A stretch of 64,000 nt of DNA from contig NZ_JAMBOE010000009.1 of the NCBI RefSeq assembly GCF_023715465.1, positions 1 to 64,000 of the forward strand, given 5' to 3'. The notes beneath the pieces are model-generated. The model saw only the letters and a list, made by a program, of their open reading frames with translations, was not told where the DNA came from and made no database searches. A program made the position numbers and the translations under genes. Source of the DNA: Paenibacillus macerans. Its GTDB lineage: Bacteria; Bacillota; Bacilli; Paenibacillales; Paenibacillaceae. Shown here one piece after another: positions 1 through 8,934 of this stretch; the stretch's first letter is position 1, and every line of letters begins with the position of its first letter.

Positions 1-30
1 AATGGTCGATAAATTCGGTACGTTATCCAT
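1..30 (-). CDS. 5' end of an unidentified gene (partial)
   Basis: Only the first ten codons of a leftward gene are inside the window, reading MDNVPNLSTI. The start is supported by a good ribosome binding site (AAAAGGAGA on the minus strand, about 37-45) at normal spacing. The rest lies beyond the left edge, so no product can be named. Confidence 0.5.
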   Translation of the reverse strand, partial: MDNVPNLSTI

Positions 31-184
31 GGGAATTTCTCCTTTTGTGAGTGTGACGGATAACGTGTGCCACACTTCCACATTAGGAGAATTTTTTTTA
101 CTTGGGAAGACCAAATCCTGGAAAGTGTTTGAACTTTTTCGTTCCCTTTAATTTCTAACGTTTCATGTTAGATTTTACGCATGG

Positions 185-368
185 CTAGTGTTGTGAGCGC
201 CGCTAATTGGACAAAAACGGAGAATTACAAAATGTAACGGTTGCGATCGAGCTTATTTTCCGTTTTTTCTTAGGAAAAGGGGCTATTTCGCCGAAATAAG
301 CTCACTCACAACCGCTAGAAAAGGAATCTCGGTTATTTCGGCCCAATAGGCGCGCTCACAACCGTTAG
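185..368. repeat. Cluster of four imperfect intergenic repeats
   Basis: The gap between the edge gene and the 685-residue gene (31-384) carries four copies of a motif of about 28 bases whose consensus is roughly CTARCGGTTGTGAG followed by CTTATTTCGG. Copies lie at 185-210 and 235-262 in one orientation and at 290-318 and 341-368 inverted. Facing copies could form long hairpins. The layout (CTAACGG, variable middle, CTTATTT, CCGAA) recalls the cluster at 54169-54353, although the middles differ. No open reading frame of note was seen here. Confidence 0.6.
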
Positions 369-384
369 CGCAACAATGTACCTA

Positions 385-2442
385 TTACCGGATCGTTTCC
401 ACCTCGACAACGGGAACCCATATTTTTTTTCCTTCCGTAAGGCTTTGCAGCAGTCCATTCGACGCTCCTTCACCCGGACCTGCAGCCTGCCCATTACCCG
501 TTCCAGCAACCTGTCCAGTAGCCTGCCCGCCAATCTGCCTGTCGCTCGATCCTTCGCCCTGTCCAGCAGCTTGCCTTTCAATCTGCCCGTCCTCCGTTCC
601 AGCAACCTGTCCATCAATCTGTTCTTCAACTTGACTCCCATTCTGTCCGTCAACCCGATCCTCTACCTGTCCTTCATTTGGTCCGCTTGTTTCCCCGCCG
701 GTTTGTCCCTTCAGCGCCGCTTCGATTTGTCCTATTAATTGCTCATCCACAGTTTGTTCGGCGTACTGCTTGAAGCGTCCCGTTACGGTTACTTTCGCTT
801 CGTCAGCGGGAAGTGAGAAATCTCCTCTTAGCAGCAATAAGCTATTGCTGCCCATACATAGTGCTTCTCCCGAGCCGGAGCGGATGATGGTGCAGGTGAA
901 GCGGACCAGCGAGTTGGGATACTGGTTGACGCTGTCGGCGGAAATGTCCAGGATATCCTGCATAATGCCCGCGAACTGATAAATATCGCCGGAACGAACG
1001 AATATCGCCGTTTGTCCTTCCCCTTCGCCAACCGGATTCACCACATGAAGCGTTCCGTCCGGCTGTATGGTCAGGCTGTCTCCCTCTATCGAGTAAAGGC
1101 GCGTAATGTTGCTCTCCCGTACTTCAAATGCGGAATACCGGGCGTTTCTCGCCTCGGATGCCGCTTCAATGACGATAACGGGATTACTATCCGTACTTAA
1201 ATTTGGATCGAACGCAATAGTACGGATCTGCTCCTGTGCAGACAGGTCTTGGTTGGACAGAATCTGGACACTTTCCTCCGCGTTCATCCGGCCAAAATAA
1301 AGCTTATTGTTCTGGCCGGTCGCCGCTACGTAAAGCTTCGATCCAAACCGGTCGCGTCCGCTCACGATATGCGCATAGCCGCTTCCGGCCGCCGGGGAAG
1401 GAAGCATCCGGACCGGTTCAGCCAAAGTCCAGGCCAACTCGACCGCCTTGATCTCCGCCTGCGTATCCTGATAGTGGCCAAGGGCCGTGTAAAGATCGAT
1501 CGCCTCCTGATAATCGCCGTTTGCCGCATTTTTTCCAGCACGTTGCATCAACTCGTCAATTCGGCTTTTAGTCAAGGACAGTACCTTGGATTCCGGATCG
1601 GCAGAGTTAGCGAATGTAGCGTATTGCCTAGCGTGCATGGCGAAAGCGGCGTAGTCATCGTTGGCCCAGTCACTTTGCAATAGTGTTTCCATCAAGTGAT
1701 CCGCATTGGAAATGATCCAAGGGGCTTCCAGGTTATTTGACTGATATTCCGCCAGCATGGCGGAAGCATCGCTCAGCATGGATTTGACGAGCCCTTTAGC
1801 AGCCATGCGTGTCAGCTTGGTTTCGTCATATTTTTGGAAAGCTGTCAGTAACTCATCAAGCCATTCCTGCTCCGTACCGAACAGGCCGCCGGGAATTCGC
1901 AGCAGATTCCGCTTAAAAGATTCATCATCATAGCTCGCACCGGCCAGATTTTGTTCCATTTGCTGCAGAAACAGCGTTTTAAATTTTTGAAAATAACCGG
2001 TGAAGTTTTGCGGAATGCCGTAATGCTCGGACACTTGGCGGTAATAGCCGCTGTTAGGCCCTTCCGGCGTCATATAACGGCTCCGCACCTGTTGAAGTTT
2101 GGTGTATGCCTGCATAAGAAGCTCGAAATCACGCTCGTGATCCGCACGGGAAGCCTGATCGGCAATGTTCCCCAAATCGTTTTTCATGGCAGTAATGGGA
2201 GCAAGCTCCTTCAGCCGGGAGGAAATAAGCTCCTCCTTATAGCGTATGCTCCTGTTAACCTGGGCCTTTTGGTACCAGTCCTCGGCTTCTACAAGTTGCT
2301 TCTCGTGGAACAGGCGTTCCGCCGTTTGAATGGCGGCAAGCTTCTGAGAGATCCCGATGCCCTTGTGGATCAGCAAAGGAATCATCATTAAACACAACAG
2401 AATGAGCAGATGATGCAGGGTTATCCATCTTTTAACCGTCAT
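385..2442 (-). CDS. Membrane-anchored protein with Gln/Gly-rich C-terminal tail, unknown function
   Basis: I do not recognise the family. The 685-residue protein has a short basic N-terminus, one membrane segment at about residues 10-27 and a long presumably extracellular region. Residues about 30-330 look helical, and one stretch (YQEAIDLYTALGHYQDTQAE) resembles a tetratricopeptide-like repeat. Residues about 340-560 are beta-rich and may form a propeller-like or carbohydrate-binding-like fold. From about 580 to 665 the chain is a low-complexity run rich in Gln, Gly, Glu and Asp, and it ends in a short hydrophobic segment (KKIWVPVVEVE). The start overlaps the upstream zinc-ribbon gene by 11 bases, so the two are probably translationally coupled. 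It is the last gene of the leftward half of the tubulin-like/GTPase island. A surface role, with the tail crossing the cell wall, is inference. Confidence 0.75.
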   Translation of the reverse strand: MTVKRWITLHHLLILLCLMMIPLLIHKGIGISQKLAAIQTAERLFHEKQLVEAEDWYQKAQVNRSIRYKEELISSRLKELAPITAMKNDLGNIADQASRADHERDFELLMQAYTKLQQVRSRYMTPEGPNSGYYRQVSEHYGIPQNFTGYFQKFKTLFLQQMEQNLAGASYDDESFKRNLLRIPGGLFGTEQEWLDELLTAFQKYDETKLTRMAAKGLVKSMLSDASAMLAEYQSNNLEAPWIISNADHLMETLLQSDWANDDYAAFAMHARQYATFANSADPESKVLSLTKSRIDELMQRAGKNAANGDYQEAIDLYTALGHYQDTQAEIKAVELAWTLAEPVRMLPSPAAGSGYAHIVSGRDRFGSKLYVAATGQNNKLYFGRMNAEESVQILSNQDLSAQEQIRTIAFDPNLSTDSNPVIVIEAASEARNARYSAFEVRESNITRLYSIEGDSLTIQPDGTLHVVNPVGEGEGQTAIFVRSGDIYQFAGIMQDILDISADSVNQYPNSLVRFTCTIIRSGSGEALCMGSNSLLLLRGDFSLPADEAKVTVTGRFKQYAEQTVDEQLIGQIEAALKGQTGGETSGPNEGQVEDRVDGQNGSQVEEQIDGQVAGTEDGQIERQAAGQGEGSSDRQIGGQATGQVAGTGNGQAAGPGEGASNGLLQSLTEGKKIWVPVVEVETIR
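498..613. repeat. Repetitive coding DNA in the Gln/Gly tail
   Basis: The tail-coding part of the 685-residue gene (about 430-700) is built of short imperfect repeats. The 20-base word ccgttccagcaacctgtcca occurs exactly at 498-517 and again at 594-613. Such DNA is prone to change length by slippage. The spurious reading frames on the other strand here are products of this repetition. Confidence 0.75.
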
Positions 2443-3385
2443 AGGCGGCAGACCTCGGCTTTATTTGTTGAAAGTCGGCATCCCACTGGTATTTCTCCTG
2501 ATGAATTCGGGCAGTCTCGGCCATAAGCTCTCCCCAATCCAGATCGGGCGAATCGGCGATCATCCGGAATAATCGGAGGAAACGGTCCTTGGGAAGCTTG
2601 CGAGCATAACGGGCGATGAAGTCCGAATAGGTTAGAACATAGCGTTTTAACCTAACAGCGGCTCCAGCCACCCCGGCCAGGATGTCTTCTCCGCGTTCCA
2701 TTGCCAGAATTTGCTGCTCATATTTGATAACATATTGAAAAGTTTTGTCTTTAATGAGTTCGCGTTTAATTTTGGCAAGCTCGCCAATATAGGAGGCCAG
2801 ATCGGGGTCGAAATCTTGCAGCAGGAGAGGCGCAAGTTCCAGCTCCATATCTTTCCTCAAGACAAATGATTGCAACAGAATCAGCTGCAGCTTGCGGATA
2901 TGATCGTTGCGGACGATAACGGCAACTTCCCGCATCATTTCATAGGATCGGCTCTCTTCTTCATGCGCGGCGGCCGTTTCGAGATTACGGACCAGACCCG
3001 CGGCGATTTTATCGCGATCGCGCCGGAACAGCTCGCTCAGCTCGATCGAAATGCGGCTGTGGAGAGTTTTACGGTGAACCCAATAGAGCAGCCCGGACAG
3101 TAAAATCCCCGCTGCGGCCGAAATAGCCATAAGCTGAAAGGTCTGGCTGAACAGAACAGCAAGCAGCGTGAGAAATAAGCCTAGCAGCAGATCATTGTGC
3201 TGGGTCCGCCGCGCTGCCTGGCGCGCCTTCTCTGCAACCGGAACAAGGCCGGATTTCCCGCAAACGGTGCACTTTTCCTCATTTAGCGCGGTATAGCTCT
3301 GGCAATATTTGCAGCATCTTAACTTTTCGTAGGCATACTTCGTCTTTAATGGAGGGTGCAGAATAACCGTTTTTTTCTTGTTCAT
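2432..3385 (-). CDS. Zinc-ribbon protein with two membrane segments, unknown function
   Basis: The 317-residue protein opens with a basic stretch, then a zinc-ribbon (CKYC near residue 25 and CTVC near residue 40). Two hydrophobic segments follow at about residues 66-85 and 88-106, forming a tight hairpin. The remaining 200 residues are charged and helical and would lie in the cytoplasm with the zinc-ribbon. I do not recognise a catalytic domain. Its start codon overlaps the stop of the upstream 49-residue gene (ATGA), and its 3' end overlaps the next gene by 11 bases, so the three leftward genes form one operon. The context suggests a membrane adaptor for the tubulin-like/GTPase system, which is inference. 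Confidence 0.75.
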   Translation of the reverse strand: MNKKKTVILHPPLKTKYAYEKLRCCKYCQSYTALNEEKCTVCGKSGLVPVAEKARQAARRTQHNDLLLGLFLTLLAVLFSQTFQLMAISAAAGILLSGLLYWVHRKTLHSRISIELSELFRRDRDKIAAGLVRNLETAAAHEEESRSYEMMREVAVIVRNDHIRKLQLILLQSFVLRKDMELELAPLLLQDFDPDLASYIGELAKIKRELIKDKTFQYVIKYEQQILAMERGEDILAGVAGAAVRLKRYVLTYSDFIARYARKLPKDRFLRLFRMIADSPDLDWGELMAETARIHQEKYQWDADFQQIKPRSAAYDG

Positions 3386-3531
3386 GGCTCTCTCTCTTCA
3401 CTGTTAATTAATTGGAGAAGTCTTCTGTCGAGCTCCGGCGGTGCAACAATTCGGTTTCTGCGAGAGTAATATATACAGGACTTAATGATGACAAACAAAA
3501 ACAGCAGGACGAGGCATCCGTATGTAACCAT
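3382..3531 (-). CDS. 49-residue single-pass membrane microprotein
   Basis: A small reading frame starts at 3531 and ends at a TGA that overlaps the next gene's start as ATGA. The ribosome binding site is AAAGGA, about 8 bases upstream. The product begins MVTYGCLVLLFLFVIIK, a clear membrane segment at about residues 3-17. A basic stretch (YYSRRNR) and an acidic amphipathic end (LDRRLLQLINSEEREP) follow. The start of the leftward operon, the translational coupling and the membrane pattern all argue that it is real. It would be a small membrane partner of the zinc-ribbon protein. No family is recognised. Confidence 0.7.
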   Translation of the reverse strand: MVTYGCLVLLFLFVIIKSCIYYSRRNRIVAPPELDRRLLQLINSEEREP

Positions 3532-3617
3532 ATCCCATTTCCTTTCGTAATTAATGTGAGGATGACGATGTAAGACGGATTTTAGCGAATAAAGGCGGTG
3601 CGATCCGGTTTTTTCGT

Positions 3618-3634
3618 AACCTTTTCTTAAGGTT
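3618..3634. promoter_or_regulatory. Inverted repeat in the divergent control region
   Basis: The gap between the two divergent halves of the island (3532-3714) holds a perfect short inverted repeat, AACCTT-TTCTT-AAGGTT. An AT-rich stretch with several TATA-like words (about 3640-3670) follows. It could be an operator or part of the promoter for the rightward operon. I could not assign a convincing -35/-10 pair. Confidence 0.3.
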
Positions 3635-3714
3635 TATCTATTATCATTAGTATAGTATATATCTGGAACTGTCTCACTTCCACGCATTTATATCTAAAAT
3701 AAAGGGGCAATATT

Positions 3715-5532
3715 ATGCAGCGTTGTTATAGACAATCCATACGTATATTAACGGTTTTGATGGTCTTTTGGTTACTGGCGTCCTATGCCGGTATCTCCAT
3801 GGCCGGCGCCGCAGCGGCCGCGCAAGCAGCTCAGGCCCAGCAGGCTTCATCCATCGATGCTGTGCTCGTTGTCGATATAAGCAACTCGATGAATACGAGC
3901 GACACGAATAAAGTCGGAAATGAAGCGATGAAGATGTTTATCGACATGCTGTCCACGAAAGGCGACAAGGTAGGGATTGTGGCCTTTACGGATAAGGTTC
4001 AGCGGGAAAAGGCGCTGCTGGAGATCGGGTCTCCGGAGGATAAGCAGGATTTAAAAGACTTTATCGACGGGCTGGACAGAGGACCCTACACCGATATTGC
4101 CGTGGGTGTTCGCGAAGCGGTGAAGGTGCTGCAAAACGGAGCCGAACCGGGGCACGAGCCGATGATCGTGCTGCTGGCCGACGGCAACAACGATTTCAAC
4201 AAAAGCTCGGGACGGACGCAAAGCGAGTCCGACCGGGAGCTTGGCGAGGCCGTTGATCAAGCGAAGGCGGCGGGCATTCCGATTTATACGATCGGGCTTA
4301 ACGCGGACGGCAAGCTGAACAAGGCGCCGCTTGCGGATTTGGCCAATCAGACAGGGGCCAAATCGTTCTCGACCAGTTCGGCCGATGACCTTCCGCAAAT
4401 CCTTAGTGAAATCTTCGCCAGTCATTTGAAGCTCAAAATCGTCCCCATCCAGAGCATGACAGGCACCGGAAGCTTCCAGGACGTGACGGTGAACGTGCCG
4501 AACGCCAACGTGCTCGAGGCCAATATTTCCATTATGTCGTCCAAGCCGGTCGAGGCGGAACTGGTCAACCCTTCCGGCGATAAGGTGGCGATACCTTCGG
4601 ACGACGTGATTTTGTCCAAATCGAAGAGTTATTCCCTGATTAAGCTGCTGACTCCGGCCGAGGGGGACTGGAAGCTCAGAGTGAAGGGAGCGGCCAAAGA
4701 CAAAATCGACATCAACCTCGTCTTTAACTACGATCTCAAGCTGGAGATGGATAAGATCGCCGCAAAAAGCTACAAGCCGGGCGATAAGGTGAACATCGGA
4801 GCGTATCTGACGAGCAATGGACAGAAGCTGCAAAATGACGAACTGTACAAGAACATGAACGCCGCGCTCATCGTGAAGGATCTGGATAGCAGCAATACGG
4901 AAGAAATCAAACTGAACAATACCGGGGATAGATTCGAAGGAACGTTCAGTTTTGCCGAAGCCCACGATTATGAATTGAAGGTTCGCGCCGAGGAAAAAAG
5001 CTTCTACCGCGAAACCGATCCGGTGTCGCTGAGCGCCAAAGATAAAGCCGGAGGAGCGACCGCGCCTACTAATCCTAATCCGGCAGCAGGAAGCGATGAG
5101 AAGCCGTTCCCTTGGCTGATCGTTATCGGGTCGGCAATGGCTCTGGCCGTGATCGCTGCGGCCGCCTACTTTATTGCCGGCGCGGTCAAGCAAGCAAATC
5201 GCGGCTTCGTCGGCCAGATCGTCATCGAAATTCGCGACGAGAATACGAGCGAGAAATCCTTCCCGCAATATAAGAAGCTTACCGCGTTCAAGGGCAAGTT
5301 TAATCTCCATCAACTGCTGCAGCTGGCGCCCGAACTGAAGGAAACGGAGAAAATCGTGTTCACGCCGGCCAAGGGAGACCACATCACCCTGCGCAACGCC
5401 TCGGACGCGCGCCTCGAGAAATCCGGCCGGGCCGTGGATGCCGCCGCCGGGCTTGAGCTCAAAAGCGGGGATCGCGTGTCCCTGTCGCTGCAACAGATCG
5501 ACAAAACGATTTTCATCGAGTATTTAATTTAG
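3715..5532 (+). CDS. Exported VWA-domain protein with C-terminal membrane anchor
   Basis: The 605-residue protein has an N-terminal signal sequence (about residues 8-35) followed by a von Willebrand factor A domain. Its metal-ion-dependent adhesion site looks complete: DISNS with D54, S56 and S58, then a TDI threonine and a LLADG aspartate. A beta-rich region follows (about 230-455), then a membrane segment (about 470-492, PWLIVIGSAMALAVIAAAAY). A cytoplasmic domain of about 110 residues ends the protein. The VWA domain therefore lies outside the cell and the C-terminal beta-rich domain inside, so it could carry a signal across the membrane. The start has an AAAGGGGC ribosome binding site. 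It is the first gene of the rightward operon, 12 bases ahead of the tubulin-like gene. Confidence 0.85.
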   Translation: MQRCYRQSIRILTVLMVFWLLASYAGISMAGAAAAAQAAQAQQASSIDAVLVVDISNSMNTSDTNKVGNEAMKMFIDMLSTKGDKVGIVAFTDKVQREKALLEIGSPEDKQDLKDFIDGLDRGPYTDIAVGVREAVKVLQNGAEPGHEPMIVLLADGNNDFNKSSGRTQSESDRELGEAVDQAKAAGIPIYTIGLNADGKLNKAPLADLANQTGAKSFSTSSADDLPQILSEIFASHLKLKIVPIQSMTGTGSFQDVTVNVPNANVLEANISIMSSKPVEAELVNPSGDKVAIPSDDVILSKSKSYSLIKLLTPAEGDWKLRVKGAAKDKIDINLVFNYDLKLEMDKIAAKSYKPGDKVNIGAYLTSNGQKLQNDELYKNMNAALIVKDLDSSNTEEIKLNNTGDRFEGTFSFAEAHDYELKVRAEEKSFYRETDPVSLSAKDKAGGATAPTNPNPAAGSDEKPFPWLIVIGSAMALAVIAAAAYFIAGAVKQANRGFVGQIVIEIRDENTSEKSFPQYKKLTAFKGKFNLHQLLQLAPELKETEKIVFTPAKGDHITLRNASDARLEKSGRAVDAAAGLELKSGDRVSLSLQQIDKTIFIEYLI

Positions 5533-5544
5533 GAGGACAAATCA

Positions 5545-8500
5545 ATGAAGCCAATCGTTAGAGAGCATATTCAGCAATTGGACGTTTCACTTGGCGGAGG
5601 GATCGTCAGCGATAAAATTCGAGTAGATACGATTGACAATCCGATCCTCATTATCGGTCTTGGCGGAACCGGGATCGATGCCCTGCTGCGCTTGAAATAT
5701 CAAATTAACCGCAGATTCAGGCTGCCGGAAGATCCGTTGTCCAAGAAAAAACGCGATAAGCCGGACAATGTGGAATTCCTCGCGTTTGAGACCAATGAGC
5801 AGGATCGCAGCAAACGGTACAAAGGCATCGGCCTCGATCCGATCAATGAATTCGTGCTGCTGTCCAACCCGGAAATCGGCGGCTTGCTGCAAAACCGCAG
5901 TATTTTGGAGCCGTACATTACGGATTGGCTATCGCCCGAGCTAAGCATCACCGACGGCATGAACGGCGCGGCCGGGGTCCGGCAGGCCGGACGGCTGCTG
6001 TTGTTCACGAAGATCAACCAGGTCGTGCAGGCGATCGACAAGAAAATCAAAACCTTATCCGTGGGCACCAACAAGAAGCTGATGGTGTTTCTGCTTACCG
6101 GCTTGTCCGGCGGCACGGGCAGCGGCTGCTTCCTCGATATCGCTTATATCGTACGGGGCATTATCGAGCGCGATCACGGCTCCGCCGGGATTGACCGGGT
6201 GAACACCCTGGGCTATTTGTTCACACCGGATATCAATTTGTCCAACAAAAGCCTTAGCGAGCACACGCGCGAGTACATTAAGAAAAACGGCTACGCCGCG
6301 CTGAAAGAGCTTGATTACTGGATGAATGTGGATCACCGCGGCGAAAGATTCAAGCAGCAGTACGGCAATATTTTGAACGTCAACTCTCCGCTGCCTCCGT
6401 TTAACCTGTGTCATTTGATCTCGGCGACCAATACGGAGGGCAAGCTGCTGGAAAACGCCTATGACTACTGTATGAACGTAACCGCCGAGAACATTACGAA
6501 CTTTATGGCCAGTGAGGAAAAGCAGTCCGGCGAGGAATTCGCCATCCATGACTATATCAGCAATATCCGCACGAATATCGCGCAAATGAACAAGGCTTAT
6601 CCGGCCAATTATGAATACAACATTATCGGGGCCTCCTCGGCGGTGCTGCCGATCGAAGAGATGACGACCTATTTGGCCTATCGTCTGTTCGACAAGATGG
6701 AGAAAATGTTCCATCAGGCTCCGACCCAGGAGGAAGTGGAGAAGTTTGCCCGCAAGCTGGGCGTCGATCTGGACAGCATCGTCAAAACCTTCGAAGCCCG
6801 CGTGCCCGAACCGCTTCCGGGTTACGAGAACAGCGAGCGGCTGAGCTATGCCAACGTCGTGAAGTCCCAGGTCGTGAACCTGGACACGGAGCTGGAGCAA
6901 TCCTTCCTGGCCCGGGCCAGAGAAGAGTACATCAAGGTGAAAAAGCAGCTTCCGGGCGAGCTGTTGGAGCAATTCAGCGACCAGATCCGCCGGCAGTTTC
7001 TGCATCCGGAGCAAGGGCCGTTTTATGTATCCAGGTTGATTCACACGGAAAAAGGCTTCTGCCTGCTGAAGATGCTGCTCTCCTACATTGAGACGCTGCG
7101 CGAGAATCTGCTAAGGATTCCCCGCGAGATTGAAGCGGCGCAAGATCATGCCGGGGAGAAGCTGGGCGACGCCAAAAGCGCGTTCGTATCCAAGGAGAAG
7201 AAGAAAAACGCCTATATTGAAGCCAAAATCAATGAATACTGGCTCCATGCCGATGTCGAGCGCACCGAGCAAATGATTGAATTTTACGAGGACCTGTACG
7301 ACCTGCTGAACCGGGAAAACAACCGCATTTATAGCGTATTCACGGAAATCTTGAATGCGCTCAGCTCGATTTTCTCCAAGAATGGGGACATTTTGACGAG
7401 CGGCGAAGAGCAGGTGGATCATAAGGGCAACAAAACCTACTATTGGAACATCGTCAGCGTGCCCGATATTTCCAAAGTGGTCAGCGGCATTATGGAGCAA
7501 AAGGATGTCGACGATCTCATTCGCGATTTTGCGACGGAATTGCTGGACAACTCGAACCAGTGGGTCAAAGAGCAGGAAATCGATATCGTCAGCTCCATTT
7601 CCGATTTCCTTTCGGAGAAATTCGGCGATCTCATTACGAAATCGATGGAAGATTTCCTGATCATCAAGTACGGACAGGATGAGCCGATCGAGAAGTTTGT
7701 CGAGCGCCATATCGCCAACAAGCTGGATGAAGAGGCCGTTCCGGTATTCCATTTGTCGAACAGCACAGGCAATTTGCATTTTCCTTCCTGGGGGTTTGTA
7801 TCCGTTCCGGTGCAGGCGCCGAGAATCCTGAAGGGGATTCGCAATTACCAGAACAATGCGATCGGCAAGTCTCATTTCACGGTGAAGGAAAGTGAAGTGA
7901 AAAACCGCATTTTCTGGCTGAACACACGAAACGGGGTGCCGCTGTTTGTCTACACGCCGCTCAAGGTTTATGAGGAAAGCTATGAACGGACGATTCTCGA
8001 CAAGGAAGGGATCGGACGCCACCTGGTGCAGACCGAAAAGAACAACTGGACCTACCTGCCGTCGCCGATTCCCGAGAAGTCCTGGGGCGAAACTTACGTC
8101 AACCCGCGCGTGAAAACCTATAATGCCCGCGTGCGTGAAGAATTTGCCAAAGCGCTGGCGTTAAAGGTTATCGTGGAAAAAGACGCGGATCAAAATACGA
8201 GCAGCCGCTATTCGGCCGTGTTTACGAAGCCGTTCTCCCTGCAGAATACGCTGGCAGCGTACGATATGCGCCTTGATGCTCCCAAGCCGAATTTGGGCGA
8301 AGTGAAACGGGCGGCCGTTGAATTGAAACGGCTGCTTGCGGAGGGACTTCCGCAGGAAAGCGTTAAGGATATCTTCGGAAGCATCCATGAAGAGATGGCC
8401 AAGGAGAATTTGATCCGTTCGCCGCAGCTGATTGCCGGTGTGCGCCAGGAGATCGCCAAGTATGACGAAATCGCCGCGATGGCGGCGAAGCTGGATGCGG

Positions 8501-8934
8501 TGCTGGAGCAGCATCAGGATGAGGAGAAGTGGCTTGAGCAGTTCATTGAGGCGCTGTATACCGGCACGGTGACGAAAAAAGGGGCGCTGTATGTATACGA
8601 CCGCGATCCGGAAGAAGAGGCTTGGGAGCCTTTTGCCAACCTGATGAAAAGCCAGAATTATGTGGAGTATGATGTGTTTGCTCATTTCAGAGGCCTGGAT
8701 GAAAAGAGCCGCAGCGCGCTGATGCGCAAAGCGTCGCGCCGTGCCGCGGAGCTGACGGCGTCCGAGAATATCGAGCCGCTGCTGCAAACGCTGGATGAGC
8801 TGGCCGCACGATTCCTTGAGGGGCGGGACTCGCTGGAATATGAAAGAGCGGCGCTGGCGAACGGCGACGATATGTATCATTTCTACAAGCAGATTGCCGC
8901 GAAGCTGAACGACATCCGCAGAAGGCTGAAATAA
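5545..8934 (+). CDS. Tubulin/FtsZ-like GTPase-domain protein (tubulin-2-like family)
   Basis: The 1129-residue protein has the two phosphate-binding elements of the tubulin/FtsZ fold: a nucleotide loop GLGGTG at residues 38-43 and the tubulin signature GGTGSG at 189-194. The match is to the bacterial tubulin-like group (Pfam Tubulin_2 from memory) rather than FtsZ, which is about 350-400 residues. Roughly 700 residues beyond the core are helical and charged and could mediate polymer or partner contacts. The ribosome binding site is GGAGGACAAATCA before ATG. Its stop overlaps the next gene's start as TAATG. It sits between a surface VWA protein and a GTPase/GAP1 pair. Polymerisation and the role of any polymer are inference. 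Confidence 0.85.
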   Translation: MKPIVREHIQQLDVSLGGGIVSDKIRVDTIDNPILIIGLGGTGIDALLRLKYQINRRFRLPEDPLSKKKRDKPDNVEFLAFETNEQDRSKRYKGIGLDPINEFVLLSNPEIGGLLQNRSILEPYITDWLSPELSITDGMNGAAGVRQAGRLLLFTKINQVVQAIDKKIKTLSVGTNKKLMVFLLTGLSGGTGSGCFLDIAYIVRGIIERDHGSAGIDRVNTLGYLFTPDINLSNKSLSEHTREYIKKNGYAALKELDYWMNVDHRGERFKQQYGNILNVNSPLPPFNLCHLISATNTEGKLLENAYDYCMNVTAENITNFMASEEKQSGEEFAIHDYISNIRTNIAQMNKAYPANYEYNIIGASSAVLPIEEMTTYLAYRLFDKMEKMFHQAPTQEEVEKFARKLGVDLDSIVKTFEARVPEPLPGYENSERLSYANVVKSQVVNLDTELEQSFLARAREEYIKVKKQLPGELLEQFSDQIRRQFLHPEQGPFYVSRLIHTEKGFCLLKMLLSYIETLRENLLRIPREIEAAQDHAGEKLGDAKSAFVSKEKKKNAYIEAKINEYWLHADVERTEQMIEFYEDLYDLLNRENNRIYSVFTEILNALSSIFSKNGDILTSGEEQVDHKGNKTYYWNIVSVPDISKVVSGIMEQKDVDDLIRDFATELLDNSNQWVKEQEIDIVSSISDFLSEKFGDLITKSMEDFLIIKYGQDEPIEKFVERHIANKLDEEAVPVFHLSNSTGNLHFPSWGFVSVPVQAPRILKGIRNYQNNAIGKSHFTVKESEVKNRIFWLNTRNGVPLFVYTPLKVYEESYERTILDKEGIGRHLVQTEKNNWTYLPSPIPEKSWGETYVNPRVKTYNARVREEFAKALALKVIVEKDADQNTSSRYSAVFTKPFSLQNTLAAYDMRLDAPKPNLGEVKRAAVELKRLLAEGLPQESVKDIFGSIHEEMAKENLIRSPQLIAGVRQEIAKYDEIAAMAAKLDAVLEQHQDEEKWLEQFIEALYTGTVTKKGALYVYDRDPEEEAWEPFANLMKSQNYVEYDVFAHFRGLDEKSRSALMRKASRRAAELTASENIEPLLQTLDELAARFLEGRDSLEYERAALANGDDMYHFYKQIAAKLNDIRRRLK

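Noticed and set aside
376..738. Repetitive plus-strand frame with Leu-Ser-rich units
   Set aside because: It is the complement of the repeat-coded Gln/Gly tail of the minus-strand gene, whose frame continues into clear conserved-looking sequence.
4051..5493. 480-codon frame on the minus strand
   Set aside because: It is fully antisense to the VWA gene, has no family signal or ribosome binding site, and follows from the codon pattern of the real gene.
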